Part shown: in pieces, positions 1 through 9,553 of the stretch | Layout of the letters: the number at the start of each line of letters is the position of its first letter | How positions within the stretch are numbered: position 1 is the first letter of the stretch | From: Thermoplasmata archaeon | Lineage (GTDB): Archaea; Thermoplasmatota; Thermoplasmata; Thermoplasmatales; Thermoplasmataceae | Direction of reading: 5' to 3' | Length of the DNA stretch: 64,000 bases | Assembly: GCA_021810045.1 (NCBI GenBank) | Contig: JAJZJR010000007.1 | Span: 1-64,000, forward strand | Notes under the pieces: generated by a model | The model's database searches: none | Seen by the model: the letters and a program-made list of their open reading frames with translations, nothing else | Told to the model about the DNA's origin: nothing | Made by a program: the position numbers and the translations under genes

Positions 1-2
1 CA

Positions 3-257
3 TCCGGCCATGCAAGATCAGTATGGTGGCATTATGATCCCTCTGATGAGATCATGAAATACCTGAGAGACATGCGTGATGCAATACATTATGGCATTCT
101 CAAGGCTGAGGAAATGAGGAGAAGGAATGGAAAAATTCCTAGGGCTATTCTTCAGGGAGTGGAATTCAGAAATCTGAACCTTCAACCTGTTCTCAGTAGA
201 GTCTTAATGTTTCGAGATTCTTTAACGCCACAGCATCAATGCCGAATTTGGATCTGA
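3..257 (+). CDS. 3' end of an unidentified gene (start outside window)
   Basis: The frame is open from the window edge to a stop at 255-257 and reads about 84 residues, mostly charged and helical (for example EIMKYLRDMRDAIHYG). An internal ATG at 54 exists, but the open frame before it suggests a C-terminal fragment of a longer gene. I do not recognise the family. Its last 65 bases overlap, tail to tail, the end of the aCPSF1 gene, and that last stretch looks least protein-like, so either the overlap is real or the frame is partly spurious. Confidence 0.35.
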   Translation, partial: SGHARSVWWHYDPSDEIMKYLRDMRDAIHYGILKAEEMRRRNGKIPRAILQGVEFRNLNLQPVLSRVLMFRDSLTPQHQCRIWI

Positions 258-2115
258 TCAGTCTTGCAAATTCTGCAGCCTTCTCTCCATCTCCATGGTT
301 TACAAGGATTCTCTGCGGTTTTGGCTGCATGGTTGCAATGTAGGCAAGAAGCTGCCTCTTGTCAGAGTGTCCTGAAAATCCTTCTGAAGTTTCAACTGCC
401 ATTTTTATTTCGTATTTGGATGCTTTCCCCCCATCAGAAAGGGTAATTTCACTGGCACCTCTCTGTATTCTTCTTCCAAGGGTTCCATCGGCCTGATACC
501 CAACAAATACCAGGGAATTCTCCGGCGAAGGTGCCCAAGTTCTGAAATATTCCATGACTGGACCTCCATTCATCATACCGGATGTTGCCAGTACAATCTT
601 CTTTTCATTGGAATCACAAATTTCCTGCCTTTGTTGTCTCGTTTCAACCTTTTTGAAAATCTTGCTGAGGAAAGGGTTCTCTCTTTTGATCATTATGGAT
701 TCTCTTAGATTCTTGTTAAGGTATTCCGGATATGCAGCATGTATTGCAGTTGCTTCCATTATCATTCCATCAAGGTAAACATTGCATTCAGGAATCTTCC
801 CTGTTCTGATTGCTTCCTCAACAACAAGCATAACTTCCTGGCTTCTTCCAACCGCAAATACGGGAACAAGCACTGAACCGCCTCTATCAAAAGTCCTGTT
901 AACTATATCTGCAAAATTATTGGATGCCTCCGCACGGGGATGATGGTAATCCTCCCTACCTGCATAGGTTGATTCCGTCATGAAGGTCTCTGCTCGCGGG
1001 AATTTATTGTTGGCCTGATTGAAGAGCCAGGTCTTTTCAAACTTGACATCTCCGCTTAATACAATGTTGTATAATCCTTCACCAATGTGCAGGTGTACAG
1101 AGGATGAACCTAGAATATGGCCTGCATTATAGAACGTCAATCTCATATCTCTGGTTATATCTGTTGTCTCATTGTATCTCAATACAATGGAACGCTTTAA
1201 CGCTTCACGGACGTGCTTTGACTCATAAGGTCCTTTATGCCCTTCAACGTGTGCTACTTTGATGTAATCATTTTGCAGGAGGGCAGAAAGATCTCTCGTT
1301 GGAGGAGTCATATAAACTGGACCCTCGTACCCATATTTGTATAATATTGGGAGAAGGCCTGAGTGATCAAGGTGAGCGTGAGTCAGGATCACTGCATCCA
1401 GCGAACTGAATGGCTGTATTTCGGGAACATAAAGATAAGGTGCACTTGCCCAGGGCTGGCTGTCATCCTCGTTTATGTTCATCATTCCACAGTCTACAAG
1501 GACTTTGGAATTATTTGTGGAAATAAGCGTAGCGCTCCTTCCCACCTCTCTGTGTCCGCCCAGTGCAGTAACTCTTACCCATGTTTCCCCTGGCATTGGG
1601 GGAACGTTAAGCTTTTCTCCAAGATTATGCAGGAAAACCTTCCTTTCCTGTTTAACCTCCCTGAGAAATTCACGCATTTCCTTGACAGTTCTGGAATGCA
1701 TTGGCGGGGCTCTTACGACTCTGGGAGACCACTTTGTCTGTTCCTTGATGGATACAATATATTCCGAATCTCTTGAAGTTATGATTGAAGGTTCTTCAGC
1801 CTCTATCACGACTTCTCCCGTGTCAGATTCAAAATACATGTCCTTGAAGCCGGCTGAATCAGGAATGATTTCCTTAATAATTTTTTCAGCCTCTTCTTCA
1901 GGTAGCATGATAGATGGATCTGGCCTGATTGCAATTCTTCTTCTCATTTCCTGTGCTATCTGCTTGGCTAGATCCTCTCTTTTGGAAAAAAGTTCAAGAT
2001 TCTTAGTGTAGACCACAATTGTAGGCCCTTCATAGTCCACTTCTGTTATCTCGTGTTCTGGATATAGCTTATCGAAAATAGCTCTTGCTTCTGAAAGGTA
2101 ATCTCTAAAAGACAT
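193..2115 (-). CDS. fttA: aCPSF1/FttA: KH-domain beta-CASP ribonuclease and transcription terminator
   Basis: Archaeal cleavage and polyadenylation specificity factor homologue of 640 residues. Residues 1 to about 140 form the KH-like RNA-binding region. A metallo-beta-lactamase core follows with the zinc motif HAHLDH at 246-251 and a later GHILGS histidine motif, then the beta-CASP insertion and the closing region with GFSGHSD. In archaea this family cleaves nascent RNA behind U-rich tracts and terminates transcription. The start fits a near-leaderless transcript: an AT-rich box (TTATTAAATTTAA on the coding strand) lies about 24 nt upstream. The full length and intact motifs indicate a working enzyme. 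It faces the same way as psmB upstream, with a 45-bp gap holding its promoter. Confidence 0.95.
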   Translation of the reverse strand: MSFRDYLSEARAIFDKLYPEHEITEVDYEGPTIVVYTKNLELFSKREDLAKQIAQEMRRRIAIRPDPSIMLPEEEAEKIIKEIIPDSAGFKDMYFESDTGEVVIEAEEPSIITSRDSEYIVSIKEQTKWSPRVVRAPPMHSRTVKEMREFLREVKQERKVFLHNLGEKLNVPPMPGETWVRVTALGGHREVGRSATLISTNNSKVLVDCGMMNINEDDSQPWASAPYLYVPEIQPFSSLDAVILTHAHLDHSGLLPILYKYGYEGPVYMTPPTRDLSALLQNDYIKVAHVEGHKGPYESKHVREALKRSIVLRYNETTDITRDMRLTFYNAGHILGSSSVHLHIGEGLYNIVLSGDVKFEKTWLFNQANNKFPRAETFMTESTYAGREDYHHPRAEASNNFADIVNRTFDRGGSVLVPVFAVGRSQEVMLVVEEAIRTGKIPECNVYLDGMIMEATAIHAAYPEYLNKNLRESIMIKRENPFLSKIFKKVETRQQRQEICDSNEKKIVLATSGMMNGGPVMEYFRTWAPSPENSLVFVGYQADGTLGRRIQRGASEITLSDGGKASKYEIKMAVETSEGFSGHSDKRQLLAYIATMQPKPQRILVNHGDGEKAAEFARLIRSKFGIDAVALKNLETLRLY

Positions 2116-2160
2116 CGTTGGGTACGCCCCGATTAAATTTAATAATAGTAGGGATTAAAT

Positions 2161-2796
2161 TTATACTACTAATTTATATTTTTTTATTCTCTCTAATACT
2201 TCTTCTTCTGGAATCTGTTTGTATCCGTTCTTCTTATCTATCACGGCTACATCAATCATTCCACCGGAAGCCGAATCTCTTGCCTTTGCAGCTGAAATTG
2301 CTCTTATGACAAGTTCAATTCCCTCATCAACACTCATATCTTTTCTGTAACCGTTCTCGAGAACACCGTATACGAAAGGTGAACCGGAGCCTGTGCTGGC
2401 ATATACGTCCTCAACAGATCCTCCAGCAGCATCTACAGAGAAAATGTGTGGTGCCTTGTCATATCCACCAACCAGGAGCTGTACCATATATGGGTAGAAC
2501 TTTGACTGGTTAAGTATATTTGAAAGGAGAGTAGCTGCTGCCTCTATGGGCATGTTAACTCTTCTCTGGAGTCTGTAAAGCTCAAGTTCTGCTGACATGT
2601 ATCTAACAAGAACCTGTGCGTCTCCTACAAGACCTGCAATTGTCATTGCAGCGTGGGTATCTATCTGATGGAGTTTCTTTCCATCTTTGTGCATAATGAA
2701 ATGATCCATGGTAACTCTCCTTTCCGTTGCCATGATCACAGCGTCCTTTACCGTAATTCCAACTGTTGTTGTACCGGTGTGTAAAGTTTGATCCAT
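2161..2796 (-). CDS. psmB: Proteasome beta subunit
   Basis: Catalytic subunit of the 20S proteasome, 211 residues, the usual length. The sequence MDQTLHTG before TTTVGIT is the removable propeptide, so Thr9 becomes the N-terminal nucleophile. The ERRVTM, DAAGGS and [10 protein letters not shown] stretches closely match the Thermoplasma acidophilum beta subunit as I remember it. The core degrades proteins delivered by AAA+ unfoldases. A GGATGTG motif 7 nt before ATG is a plausible ribosome-binding site. No alpha subunit gene lies in this window. Confidence 0.96.
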   Translation of the reverse strand: MDQTLHTGTTTVGITVKDAVIMATERRVTMDHFIMHKDGKKLHQIDTHAAMTIAGLVGDAQVLVRYMSAELELYRLQRRVNMPIEAAATLLSNILNQSKFYPYMVQLLVGGYDKAPHIFSVDAAGGSVEDVYASTGSGSPFVYGVLENGYRKDMSVDEGIELVIRAISAAKARDSASGGMIDVAVIDKKNGYKQIPEEEVLERIKKYKLVV

Positions 2797-2967
2797 AAAT
2801 TCACATCCTTCAATAACTGGCTTAAGCAGAATTTACTTTTGCTATTAAAGCCCTTTGATCGCAATTTTATAGATAGTAATATCTTTTTTGTCGCTTCCAT
2901 AGTGGAAAACCCAGATACGGAAAATTCCTTTAAACCGTTGCCTGCCAAAACATCAGGAGTCCACTAA

Positions 2968-3720
2968 TCATATGATATTTACAAGAAACCCCACCAGGAA
3001 GCCTCCCAAAAGTCCAAGATACAGCCCACTGTTGGAGTCATGTGCTGTAAATACTGATTTAAGCATAGGTAGAAGGACGTACAGTATTGATCCTATGGCT
3101 AAAGCGTCAAAGGCAACATTCAGGTATGAATTACTGTAGAAATAGCCCAATATACTTCCAGCTATGGTTGGAATTGCCCCCACAAGAAAAAGAAGCGAAA
3201 CAACAAATGCCTTTGGTTTTGATGAGCCCAGGAATGGAGAGACTATAGGAAAACCTTCAGTGAAATTCTGGAGTACAAATCCCACAAAAATTACAATGGC
3301 AAGTCCCGAAAGGCCAATAGCCCAGGTTGCACCGAAGACAAGGCCTTCTGTGAGATTCTGGAATCCGATTGCAATTGCTACAATTGTCGATACATGCATT
3401 GGGTTAAAGTTTTCACCCTGTTTCCGCCTGTTTTGTAAGCCGTAAAGGAATAGGAAGGAAGCGCTCATTGACACGATAAAAATTGCTGACAAGGTCAGGT
3501 TTGCAACATAGGATCCTGCCGGATAAATTGTGGCAGCCACATCACCGAATATGTCTGCGAGAAGGAAAAACAGGATTCCAATTGCTACTGCTGTTAAAAT
3601 GGTGAGGGATTTTCTGTTAAGCCTCCTGGCATATACTACAGGAAACGATATGAAAATGGAGAATCCGATAACTAGTGTTAAGATTATAAGTTCAGAAAAG
3701 TGTGTCGATATTATGGCCAT
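2968..3720 (-). CDS. ZIP-family metal transporter
   Basis: Integral membrane protein of 250 residues with about eight hydrophobic segments. The ZIP signature is visible twice: HVSTIVAIAIGFQNLTEGL in the fourth helix and QNFTEGFPIVSP in the fifth, with the His, Asn and Glu residues that line the metal path. ZIP proteins bring Zn2+, Fe2+ or Mn2+ into the cytoplasm; the substrate cannot be told from sequence. It is close to the GufA-like prokaryotic branch. It is a single gene with no obvious operon partner. Confidence 0.85.
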   Translation of the reverse strand: MAIISTHFSELIILTLVIGFSIFISFPVVYARRLNRKSLTILTAVAIGILFFLLADIFGDVAATIYPAGSYVANLTLSAIFIVSMSASFLFLYGLQNRRKQGENFNPMHVSTIVAIAIGFQNLTEGLVFGATWAIGLSGLAIVIFVGFVLQNFTEGFPIVSPFLGSSKPKAFVVSLLFLVGAIPTIAGSILGYFYSNSYLNVAFDALAIGSILYVLLPMLKSVFTAHDSNSGLYLGLLGGFLVGFLVNII

Positions 3721-3988
3721 ATCACCTCAGCAAGATGACAATTTGCGATCTTGTTATCGGTAAAATTTGGATGTTTACTTGAAATTTTTTTAGGCATACC
3801 TAATAATTGAATCCGGTAATATAATTTTCTTGTATTTTCAGTAGCGAAATTGCTGGACGATCCCATCTAACAAAATTAGTTCCCCGTATTCACTCGGAGA
3901 CTGTTTGCAGAATAAATTCTGTAAAAGTTTGCAGGAAGATTTTTGCAGTATAATAATGAAATTATATACCCAGGAGCCATACTCTATC

Positions 3989-4411
3989 ATGGTACTTTAT
4001 GCTAGAGACATCATGAAAGAGTACACATTCATGCTTGGGGAGGAAGTCTCTGCAAGTGAAGCTGCAAAGATTATGAGCAATGACCATGTTGGTTTCGTTA
4101 TTGTTAAGGTTGATGACAAACCTCATGGAATAGTGACAGAATGGGATTTCGTGAACAAGATCATTGCAAAGGATCTGGATCCTAAGGATGTGAAGCTTAA
4201 GGATATCATGAACGCTCCTCTGATGTCCATTGATCCCAAAACCCCCACCGATCAGGTTACTGTAATGATGAATAAGCATGGAGTAAGAAGAGTTCCTGTT
4301 GTTGAAAACGGAAAACTCATCGGTGTCATAACTTCAAGAGATGTATTGAGAATTTTCAAGGATTACATGGACAACCTTTCGGATGTTATTGCCAGATTCG
4401 GCAATTTCTGA
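3989..4411 (+). CDS. Two-CBS-domain protein
   Basis: Protein of 140 residues made almost entirely of a tandem pair of CBS domains: YARDIMKEYTF...VVTEWDFVNKI-type first half and KLKDIMNAPLMSIDPKT...GVITSRDVLRIF second half. CBS pairs bind adenine nucleotides or SAM and act as energy or ligand sensors, often for a partner protein. An upstream start at 3905 is possible, but a TATA box (TTATATA, 3962-3968) lies 25 nt before the ATG at 3989, so I choose the leaderless start. No neighbour points to a partner. Confidence 0.85.
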   Translation: MVLYARDIMKEYTFMLGEEVSASEAAKIMSNDHVGFVIVKVDDKPHGIVTEWDFVNKIIAKDLDPKDVKLKDIMNAPLMSIDPKTPTDQVTVMMNKHGVRRVPVVENGKLIGVITSRDVLRIFKDYMDNLSDVIARFGNF

Positions 4412-4419
4412 TCTCTTTT

Positions 4420-5094
4420 TCATGATTTTGAATTCCGGAAGATGTCCTGAAAAATTGTGAAAACATCCCTTGTGTCACCGCGGCAGTAATCTATGAAGTC
4501 GATGGAACGGGATCTCCAGAGTTCTTCAATAACTTCACCAATATTTTTGCCGTTTCTAATTACTATGTCTTTTTTTCTGTCAAGCGGAAGGTGGCCGAAA
4601 CCCTCATGTGATACAACATCTGACAGTTTCCTGAATTTATAATCCCCATCAATTGCTGCAAGATAATCAGAAATAACTGGCATCATGTCAAGACAATAGG
4701 CAACAGAAAGGTAGTATTTGAGGTTCCAGAGCTGTCTGGAATAAGTTCTTTTCCTCATTTTCATCCTTAGCAGGGGAATGTCATATCCACACTGATTGTA
4801 TCCAATAATTATGGAGGGCTTGAACTTCAAAATGAACTGATCCAGTTCATTGAGGATACGATCTTCTGCATCAATGGAATCATCTTCTGCGATGAATAGT
4901 TCAGTCTTCAGATCCCCATTGAAATAAGTTAATGAAATGGCAATAATCCTTTCGTCTGTGAGAAAATCATTCTGGTTTCTTATTATAGTCTCAAGATCGA
5001 TAGAAAGTACTGTATCAAATCCATGAGAGGCTATAAACGGGTTTACTATCTGACTATAAAGTGATTCTCTCAACAACCAAACATGCAATTGCAC
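4420..5094 (-). CDS. Stand-alone 3'-5' exonuclease domain of the B-family DNA polymerase type
   Basis: Protein of 224 residues with the DEDDy exonuclease motifs: Exo I as SIDLET (Asp and Glu), Exo II as IIGYNQCGYDIPLL, Exo III as YCRGDTRDVF (Tyr and Asp). There is no polymerase palm or fingers region, so it is the proofreading-like domain alone, similar to the PolB-like predicted 3'-5' exonucleases found in many prokaryotes. Its role (repair, RNA or DNA trimming) is not known from sequence. It converges with the CBS gene, leaving only 8 bp between stops. Confidence 0.75.
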   Translation of the reverse strand: MQLHVWLLRESLYSQIVNPFIASHGFDTVLSIDLETIIRNQNDFLTDERIIAISLTYFNGDLKTELFIAEDDSIDAEDRILNELDQFILKFKPSIIIGYNQCGYDIPLLRMKMRKRTYSRQLWNLKYYLSVAYCLDMMPVISDYLAAIDGDYKFRKLSDVVSHEGFGHLPLDRKKDIVIRNGKNIGEVIEELWRSRSIDFIDYCRGDTRDVFTIFQDIFRNSKS

Positions 5095-5155
5095 TTAAAA
5101 CATTATTTGTTCATAATTGCTGAATTGTTTAAATGCCAGTGGACAATTTACCCTC

Positions 5156-5551
5156 ATGAAATATGCTCAAAGAGATTACGTTGGCAAGAATGCCAACTTG
5201 GATAAACTGGAAACGCTGGTAGAGGAATTTTTCAAGGAGGAAGGTTTCAGACTCCAGTCATCAAAACATCCTAATGGTTATCTTATTCAGGCAAAAAAGG
5301 GAGGAATCTTCAGAACACTTCTTGCTGGGGATCGTGCGTATACAATTATTATTGAGGGGACATCCTCAAGTTTTAAAATTAGAGTTGGAGTAGGTGCATG
5401 GCTTAAGGACATAGGAATAGCGGCTCTGGAATCATTCTTCCTTACGCCGCTCGTTGCCTTTGTAGAGATTCCTGAGGCACTATGGTCATATGAGATTGAA
5501 CACCATTTGTGGCATTATATTGAGACCCAGATCGAGCTGGGAATTCAATAA
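5156..5551 (+). CDS. Hypothetical protein
   Basis: A 131-residue protein starting MKYAQRDYVGKNANLD. It has a predicted small alpha/beta core (an IQAKKGG and FKIRVGVGAW pair of strands) and a hydrophobic stretch around IGIAALESFFLTPLVAFVEIP that could be a buried or membrane-touching helix. I do not recognise the family. A longer reading from 5117 exists, but a TATA-like TGTTTAAAT box lies about 26 nt before the ATG at 5156, favouring a leaderless start there. It converges on purC with 4 bp between stops. Confidence 0.65.
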   Translation: MKYAQRDYVGKNANLDKLETLVEEFFKEEGFRLQSSKHPNGYLIQAKKGGIFRTLLAGDRAYTIIIEGTSSSFKIRVGVGAWLKDIGIAALESFFLTPLVAFVEIPEALWSYEIEHHLWHYIETQIELGIQ

Positions 5552-5555
5552 TAAT

Positions 5556-6446
5556 TTACCATTTTTCTCCAGTTATTCTCTCAAACATCGAAACATAAAG
5601 TTCTGATGTTTTCTTTACCATATCATCTGGCAGGGCAGGTATTTCCGGTTCCGGCTTACTGTATTCTCTTGCATCGTACAGTTCCTTGTGGTAACCGATA
5701 GATCGGTAGTATTGTCTCACAAATTCTTTGCTCAATTCAACAATCTGGCCATTTTCATAATTTTCCTTGTCCCAGAAACGGTCCTCATCCGCGGTCCCGA
5801 AAGTATCAATGACTATGGGTTCCCTACCTGCGCCGAATGCAAATTCCTTCTTTCCGTCTACATGAATTAGGCCCCTGGAAAGAACCTGCTTGTTGAGTCT
5901 TCTGTCGATCTTTAATATGGCTTCCTTGATGTTGTTCAGTTCAGAACCTGAAAGACCGCCTATTTCTATTGCCTCTCCCTTTGTAAGAACTCTGTCAAAT
6001 TTCTCATACTTTGTTGTTACTTCAAAAAATGGGTCATCCAGCTCTTCACCATATTTCGGATCATGCGTAAGGCCTACATCATCATGAGTAAGTTTTCCAG
6101 CCTTCAGTCTGTCAAATAGAGATCCTGCAACATAATATCTCACAACAAATTCCAGGGGTATGACATATTCCACTTCGTACGGATTTCCCTTGCTTTCCGG
6201 AACGTAGAATTTCCTCACTCTCATTTCATTCGGGGCAGGGCATTCAATGAAGTGGGTGGATACCCTGGCAGACTCCTCAGCCATCTTGAACCAGTGTGCG
6301 GATGTTCTGCAAAGGGACTCTCCCTTATGTGGAATAAGGTTGGGAATCATTTTGTCAAAAACTGAAATCTTGTCAGTGAATTTAAAGAGGAGCGTCTCTC
6401 CTTCGTCGTAGACCTCCTTCACCTTTCCTACTCTAATTGGGTCCAT
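5556..6446 (-). CDS. purC: SAICAR synthetase (purine biosynthesis)
   Basis: Phosphoribosylaminoimidazole-succinocarboxamide synthase, 296 residues. It joins aspartate to CAIR using ATP, step eight of IMP synthesis. Recognisable family motifs are the N-terminal GKVKEVYD and KFTDKISVFDKMIP ATP-site strands, the VVRYYVAGSLFDRL segment, and the LIHVDGKKEFAFG and VIDTFGTADEDRFW C-terminal motifs, the last being the PurC signature (usually DExxTPDSxRFW). The length suits the longer PurC form found in archaea. No other purine gene is adjacent except folD further on, which supplies formyl-folate chemistry. Confidence 0.93.
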   Translation of the reverse strand: MDPIRVGKVKEVYDEGETLLFKFTDKISVFDKMIPNLIPHKGESLCRTSAHWFKMAEESARVSTHFIECPAPNEMRVRKFYVPESKGNPYEVEYVIPLEFVVRYYVAGSLFDRLKAGKLTHDDVGLTHDPKYGEELDDPFFEVTTKYEKFDRVLTKGEAIEIGGLSGSELNNIKEAILKIDRRLNKQVLSRGLIHVDGKKEFAFGAGREPIVIDTFGTADEDRFWDKENYENGQIVELSKEFVRQYYRSIGYHKELYDAREYSKPEPEIPALPDDMVKKTSELYVSMFERITGEKW

Positions 6447-6532
6447 TTGTCTTAAATCACTGGGATAAGATATTAAGCTTGTGTATTAGAACAGAGCCTT
6501 CGTCAGGGAATGAATGATGTAAACGTATCCGA

Positions 6533-7786
6533 TTGTCAGTAAAGCTGCAGTTCAAGCATTTAGATATAGGGCATAGGTATGTGGAATCATTGAGCAGAAT
6601 TGAGGATTGGGCCAGATTCATGGATCGGGTCATAAAAGACACAAAGTTCAAGGACCTTACAAATGAAAGAATAGACCGTAGTATTGAGCTCATAAGAAAT
6701 GGTCTGGGGCTTAATGAGGTACAGAAAACCCTGTCTCTTGGCAAGAAGGAGGCAGCGATCATTTTCGAACTTGCTCACTCAAGGATAAACCTGAAAGAGA
6801 AATTCAAGGGTTGGGAAAAGCTCTGGATGGATCAGTACCTTTCCAGATATTCTACTCCTGAAATTGTATGCAGATACCGGGCAGAAAGGATACATGGTTT
6901 CAATATAGTAGAGGCGGGAACCGGGGCCGGCATGCAGGGAATATTTCTTTCGCTGACGAATGAATCCACGGTGAGCGTAGAAGTTCAAGCAGACAGATAC
7001 AGGATGGCCAGGCTCAACTCCCGGGAGTACAGGACCGGCAAAATAAAATTCCTGAAAGGTGACATTTATGATCTTTCCAAGGATTTTGAAATTGATGAGC
7101 ATACTCTTATATTCAGCGATCCAGCAAGACCACCCAATGAACTGAGAAGAACAATGGATTCCCTGATTCCTTCTCCATTGTCTCTTGTGAAAGTTTTCGG
7201 AGACAGAACACATAATTTTGTTTTTGATCTCCCGCCACAAATGGAATGGAACCAGATATCAATTGACGGAGAGAAGGAATATCTGTCCATTGATGGGAAT
7301 CTTAACCGTCTTACCCTGTATTGCGGTTCCCTTAAGGAAGCGGAATCTTCAGCAGTTATTCTTCCACAGAACATCAGGATAAGCGGAACACCTAAAGAAA
7401 CTACTTTTCCAGATGCTGCAAGACTTGACGAATTCATTTTAATACCAGATATTTCAATTGTATACGCAAAACTCCTCTGGATCCTCGAAGAGAAATATGA
7501 GATCAGGCCCGCCTGGAAAGATAACAGAAGAAGATTCTATACCTCACATGGAAAAATAGAGAATTTCCCCGGTGAACAGTACGAAATAGTTTCTGCCTCT
7601 AGAATAGGGGATCTGCCCGGTAATTTAAGGGAAGCAGGTGCAGGGAAGGTCATTATCAGATTCAGTTTACCTGAAAGCCAATATTATGCTGTAAAAAAGG
7701 AACTGGAATCCAATCTCATAGGGAAGGAAAATCTGTACATTTTCAGGAAAGATGATGTATATTTTGTAGGAAGAAAGATCAGTTAG
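6533..7786 (+). CDS. SAM-dependent methyltransferase with THUMP-like C-terminal domain
   Basis: Protein of 417 residues. After an N-terminal helical region of about 120 residues comes a Rossmann methyltransferase fold with SAM motif VEAGTGAGMQG, an acidic strand (SVEVQADRYRMARLN) and the catalytic-position motif FSDPARP, where related enzymes carry DPPR or DPAR. The last 150 residues resemble the THUMP-like domain paired with this family. The substrate, probably an RNA, is not known. The start at 6533 is TTG; no ATG in frame precedes the conserved region, so the exact start is uncertain. It is divergent from purC. Confidence 0.7.
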   Translation: MSVKLQFKHLDIGHRYVESLSRIEDWARFMDRVIKDTKFKDLTNERIDRSIELIRNGLGLNEVQKTLSLGKKEAAIIFELAHSRINLKEKFKGWEKLWMDQYLSRYSTPEIVCRYRAERIHGFNIVEAGTGAGMQGIFLSLTNESTVSVEVQADRYRMARLNSREYRTGKIKFLKGDIYDLSKDFEIDEHTLIFSDPARPPNELRRTMDSLIPSPLSLVKVFGDRTHNFVFDLPPQMEWNQISIDGEKEYLSIDGNLNRLTLYCGSLKEAESSAVILPQNIRISGTPKETTFPDAARLDEFILIPDISIVYAKLLWILEEKYEIRPAWKDNRRRFYTSHGKIENFPGEQYEIVSASRIGDLPGNLREAGAGKVIIRFSLPESQYYAVKKELESNLIGKENLYIFRKDDVYFVGRKIS

Positions 7787-7843
7787 ACAGGGTAATTTTT
7801 ATGCATCTTTTTATATCACAAGAAAATTATTGCCCTGAACTAA

Positions 7844-8422
7844 ATGCTTGAGTTAAATGCCAAAGCCAAACTTCCTACGATTTTTGGTAATTTTGAAATT
7901 TACACATTTAAATCTCCCGGAAACGAGGAGCACGCTGTGGTGGTCAAGGGTAATGTCCAGGGGAAACAGGATATACCCGTAAGAATACACTCAGAATGTC
8001 TTACCGGAGACGTCTTAGGTTCCAAGAGGTGCGATTGCAGGGATCAGCTACTGACATCCCTTGATTTCATTGGAAAACAAGAGGCAGGCATGCTCATTTA
8101 CCTGAGACAGGAAGGAAGAGGCATAGGCCTGCTTAACAAGATAAAGGCATACAGTCTCCAGGATCAGGGATATGATACGGTGGAAGCCAACCTCATGCTT
8201 GGACTCCCGGTGGATAAAAGAGACTACTCATTTGCAGTTGGTGTTCTAAAGTATTTTGGAATTACTTCCATAAAACTCATGACCAATAACCCTGCTAAAA
8301 TGGATTTCCTCGCAGACAATAACATAAACGTATCAGAGAGGATCCCCGTAAAAAGTGAGCCTACCCCCTATGACGAGTTTTATCTGTCAACTAAGAAAAT
8401 TAGGATGGGGCACCAATTATAG
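7844..8422 (+). CDS. ribA: GTP cyclohydrolase II (riboflavin synthesis)
   Basis: Bacterial-type GTP cyclohydrolase II, 192 residues, which opens GTP to 2,5-diamino-6-ribosylamino-pyrimidinone phosphate, formate and pyrophosphate. The zinc-binding motif [15 protein letters not shown] is intact, with three cysteines if the upstream SECLTGD Cys is counted, and [13 protein letters not shown] holds the catalytic Arg region. Most archaea use a GTP cyclohydrolase III, but Thermoplasmatales often carry this type. A TATA box (TTTTTATAT, about 7808-7816) lies 30 nt upstream, giving a very short leader. Confidence 0.93.
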   Translation: MLELNAKAKLPTIFGNFEIYTFKSPGNEEHAVVVKGNVQGKQDIPVRIHSECLTGDVLGSKRCDCRDQLLTSLDFIGKQEAGMLIYLRQEGRGIGLLNKIKAYSLQDQGYDTVEANLMLGLPVDKRDYSFAVGVLKYFGITSIKLMTNNPAKMDFLADNNINVSERIPVKSEPTPYDEFYLSTKKIRMGHQL

Positions 8423-8460
8423 CGGCCCAATTTTAAATATTTTAACCTCATAACTATAAT

Positions 8461-9549
8461 ATGACTTTATACAGGGGGATTACTACCAACGCACCCTCAG
8501 GTGGAGTAAGTTTGGAAAAAATTGATTTTGACCTTGATGGGTTTGAAGTCAGATTAAAACCTCTTCTAACAGGAATATGCGGTACAGATAGGGGCATAGT
8601 TAATGGGGCTCTCCCATTTGCTTATAATCCCCATGGATCATCAAAACTTGTGATCGGTCACGAAAGCCTTTGTGTCGTGGACGAAGCTCCCAGGAATGAT
8701 TTTGGAATCAGTAAGGGGGATTATGTTGTACCAATGGTCAGAAGACCCGGAAAATGCATAAACTGCCTTGCGGGAAGATCAGATAACTGTTCTGATGGTG
8801 ATAAGCATGAGGCAGGAATAACAGGCCTCCATGGTTTTATGAGGGAGGAATTCGGAGACAGTGCTGAATACCTGATAAAGGTTCCCGATCCATCAATAGG
8901 TGATGTGGCAGTCCTGACAGAACCTCTAAAGAATGTCTGCAAGGCATTCGAGATGTTTGATGTTGTCTCAAGAAAGTCAATATTCACTGACGAGGCTGGT
9001 TCATATCACGAAAAGAACAGTCTTATCGTGGGAACAGGAAGTGAAGGTTTCCTTTATGCTTTGAAATCAATGGATTACGGTTTCAATACACATCTTACAA
9101 ACAGGCATGATCTTGACCGGACAAAGAATGAAGTCATTGAAAAAACCGGAATAAATTTCTATAACTACAATACCAGCGATCCTTTTGAGAAAAAAGGACT
9201 TGACCTGGTTATAGACACTAGTGGAGACCCTGGTACTATCTTCAAATTCCTTAGAAAAATGAATGAAAACGGAATCCTGATTCTGTTTGGAACCAATGGC
9301 AAGGCTCCGGCAACTCCGGTATCAGGCATGGATATAGACTACATTATTGAGCGCAATATATCTGTAATAGGTTCCGTCGACGGTTCCAGAATACATTATG
9401 AGAAGGCCTTGCAGGATCTGACACGATGGAAACATCAGTATAATGGTGCCATGGAAACCATGATCACTGAGAAAGTTTCACCTGATCAGACAGAAATATT
9501 TACAAAGAAACCATCAAACGAAATCAAGACAGTAATTGACTGGAGCTGA
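8461..9549 (+). CDS. gdh: Glucose 1-dehydrogenase (Thermoplasma type)
   Basis: Medium-chain zinc dehydrogenase of 362 residues that oxidises glucose (or galactose) to the lactone with NAD(P)+. Visible features are the catalytic zinc site GICGTDRG and GHES, the structural-zinc-type loop CINCLAGRSDNC and a nucleotide-binding VGTGSEG loop. It matches the archaeal glucose dehydrogenase group, the first enzyme of the non-phosphorylative Entner-Doudoroff pathway; a matching aldolase lies at 53 kb. The TATA box (TTTAAATATT, 8434-8443) sits about 26 nt before ATG, a leaderless start. It is followed closely by folD. Confidence 0.9.
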   Translation: MTLYRGITTNAPSGGVSLEKIDFDLDGFEVRLKPLLTGICGTDRGIVNGALPFAYNPHGSSKLVIGHESLCVVDEAPRNDFGISKGDYVVPMVRRPGKCINCLAGRSDNCSDGDKHEAGITGLHGFMREEFGDSAEYLIKVPDPSIGDVAVLTEPLKNVCKAFEMFDVVSRKSIFTDEAGSYHEKNSLIVGTGSEGFLYALKSMDYGFNTHLTNRHDLDRTKNEVIEKTGINFYNYNTSDPFEKKGLDLVIDTSGDPGTIFKFLRKMNENGILILFGTNGKAPATPVSGMDIDYIIERNISVIGSVDGSRIHYEKALQDLTRWKHQYNGAMETMITEKVSPDQTEIFTKKPSNEIKTVIDWS

Positions 9550-9553
9550 TTCT

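Noticed and set aside
1475-2011. Plus-strand frame of 178 codons inside aCPSF1
   Set aside because: Antisense to a clearly conserved gene; Ser/Leu-rich shadow translation.
2748-2948. Minus-strand frame of 66 codons upstream of psmB
   Set aside because: It overlaps the psmB start in another frame and has no promoter or ribosome-binding site; the protein looks random.
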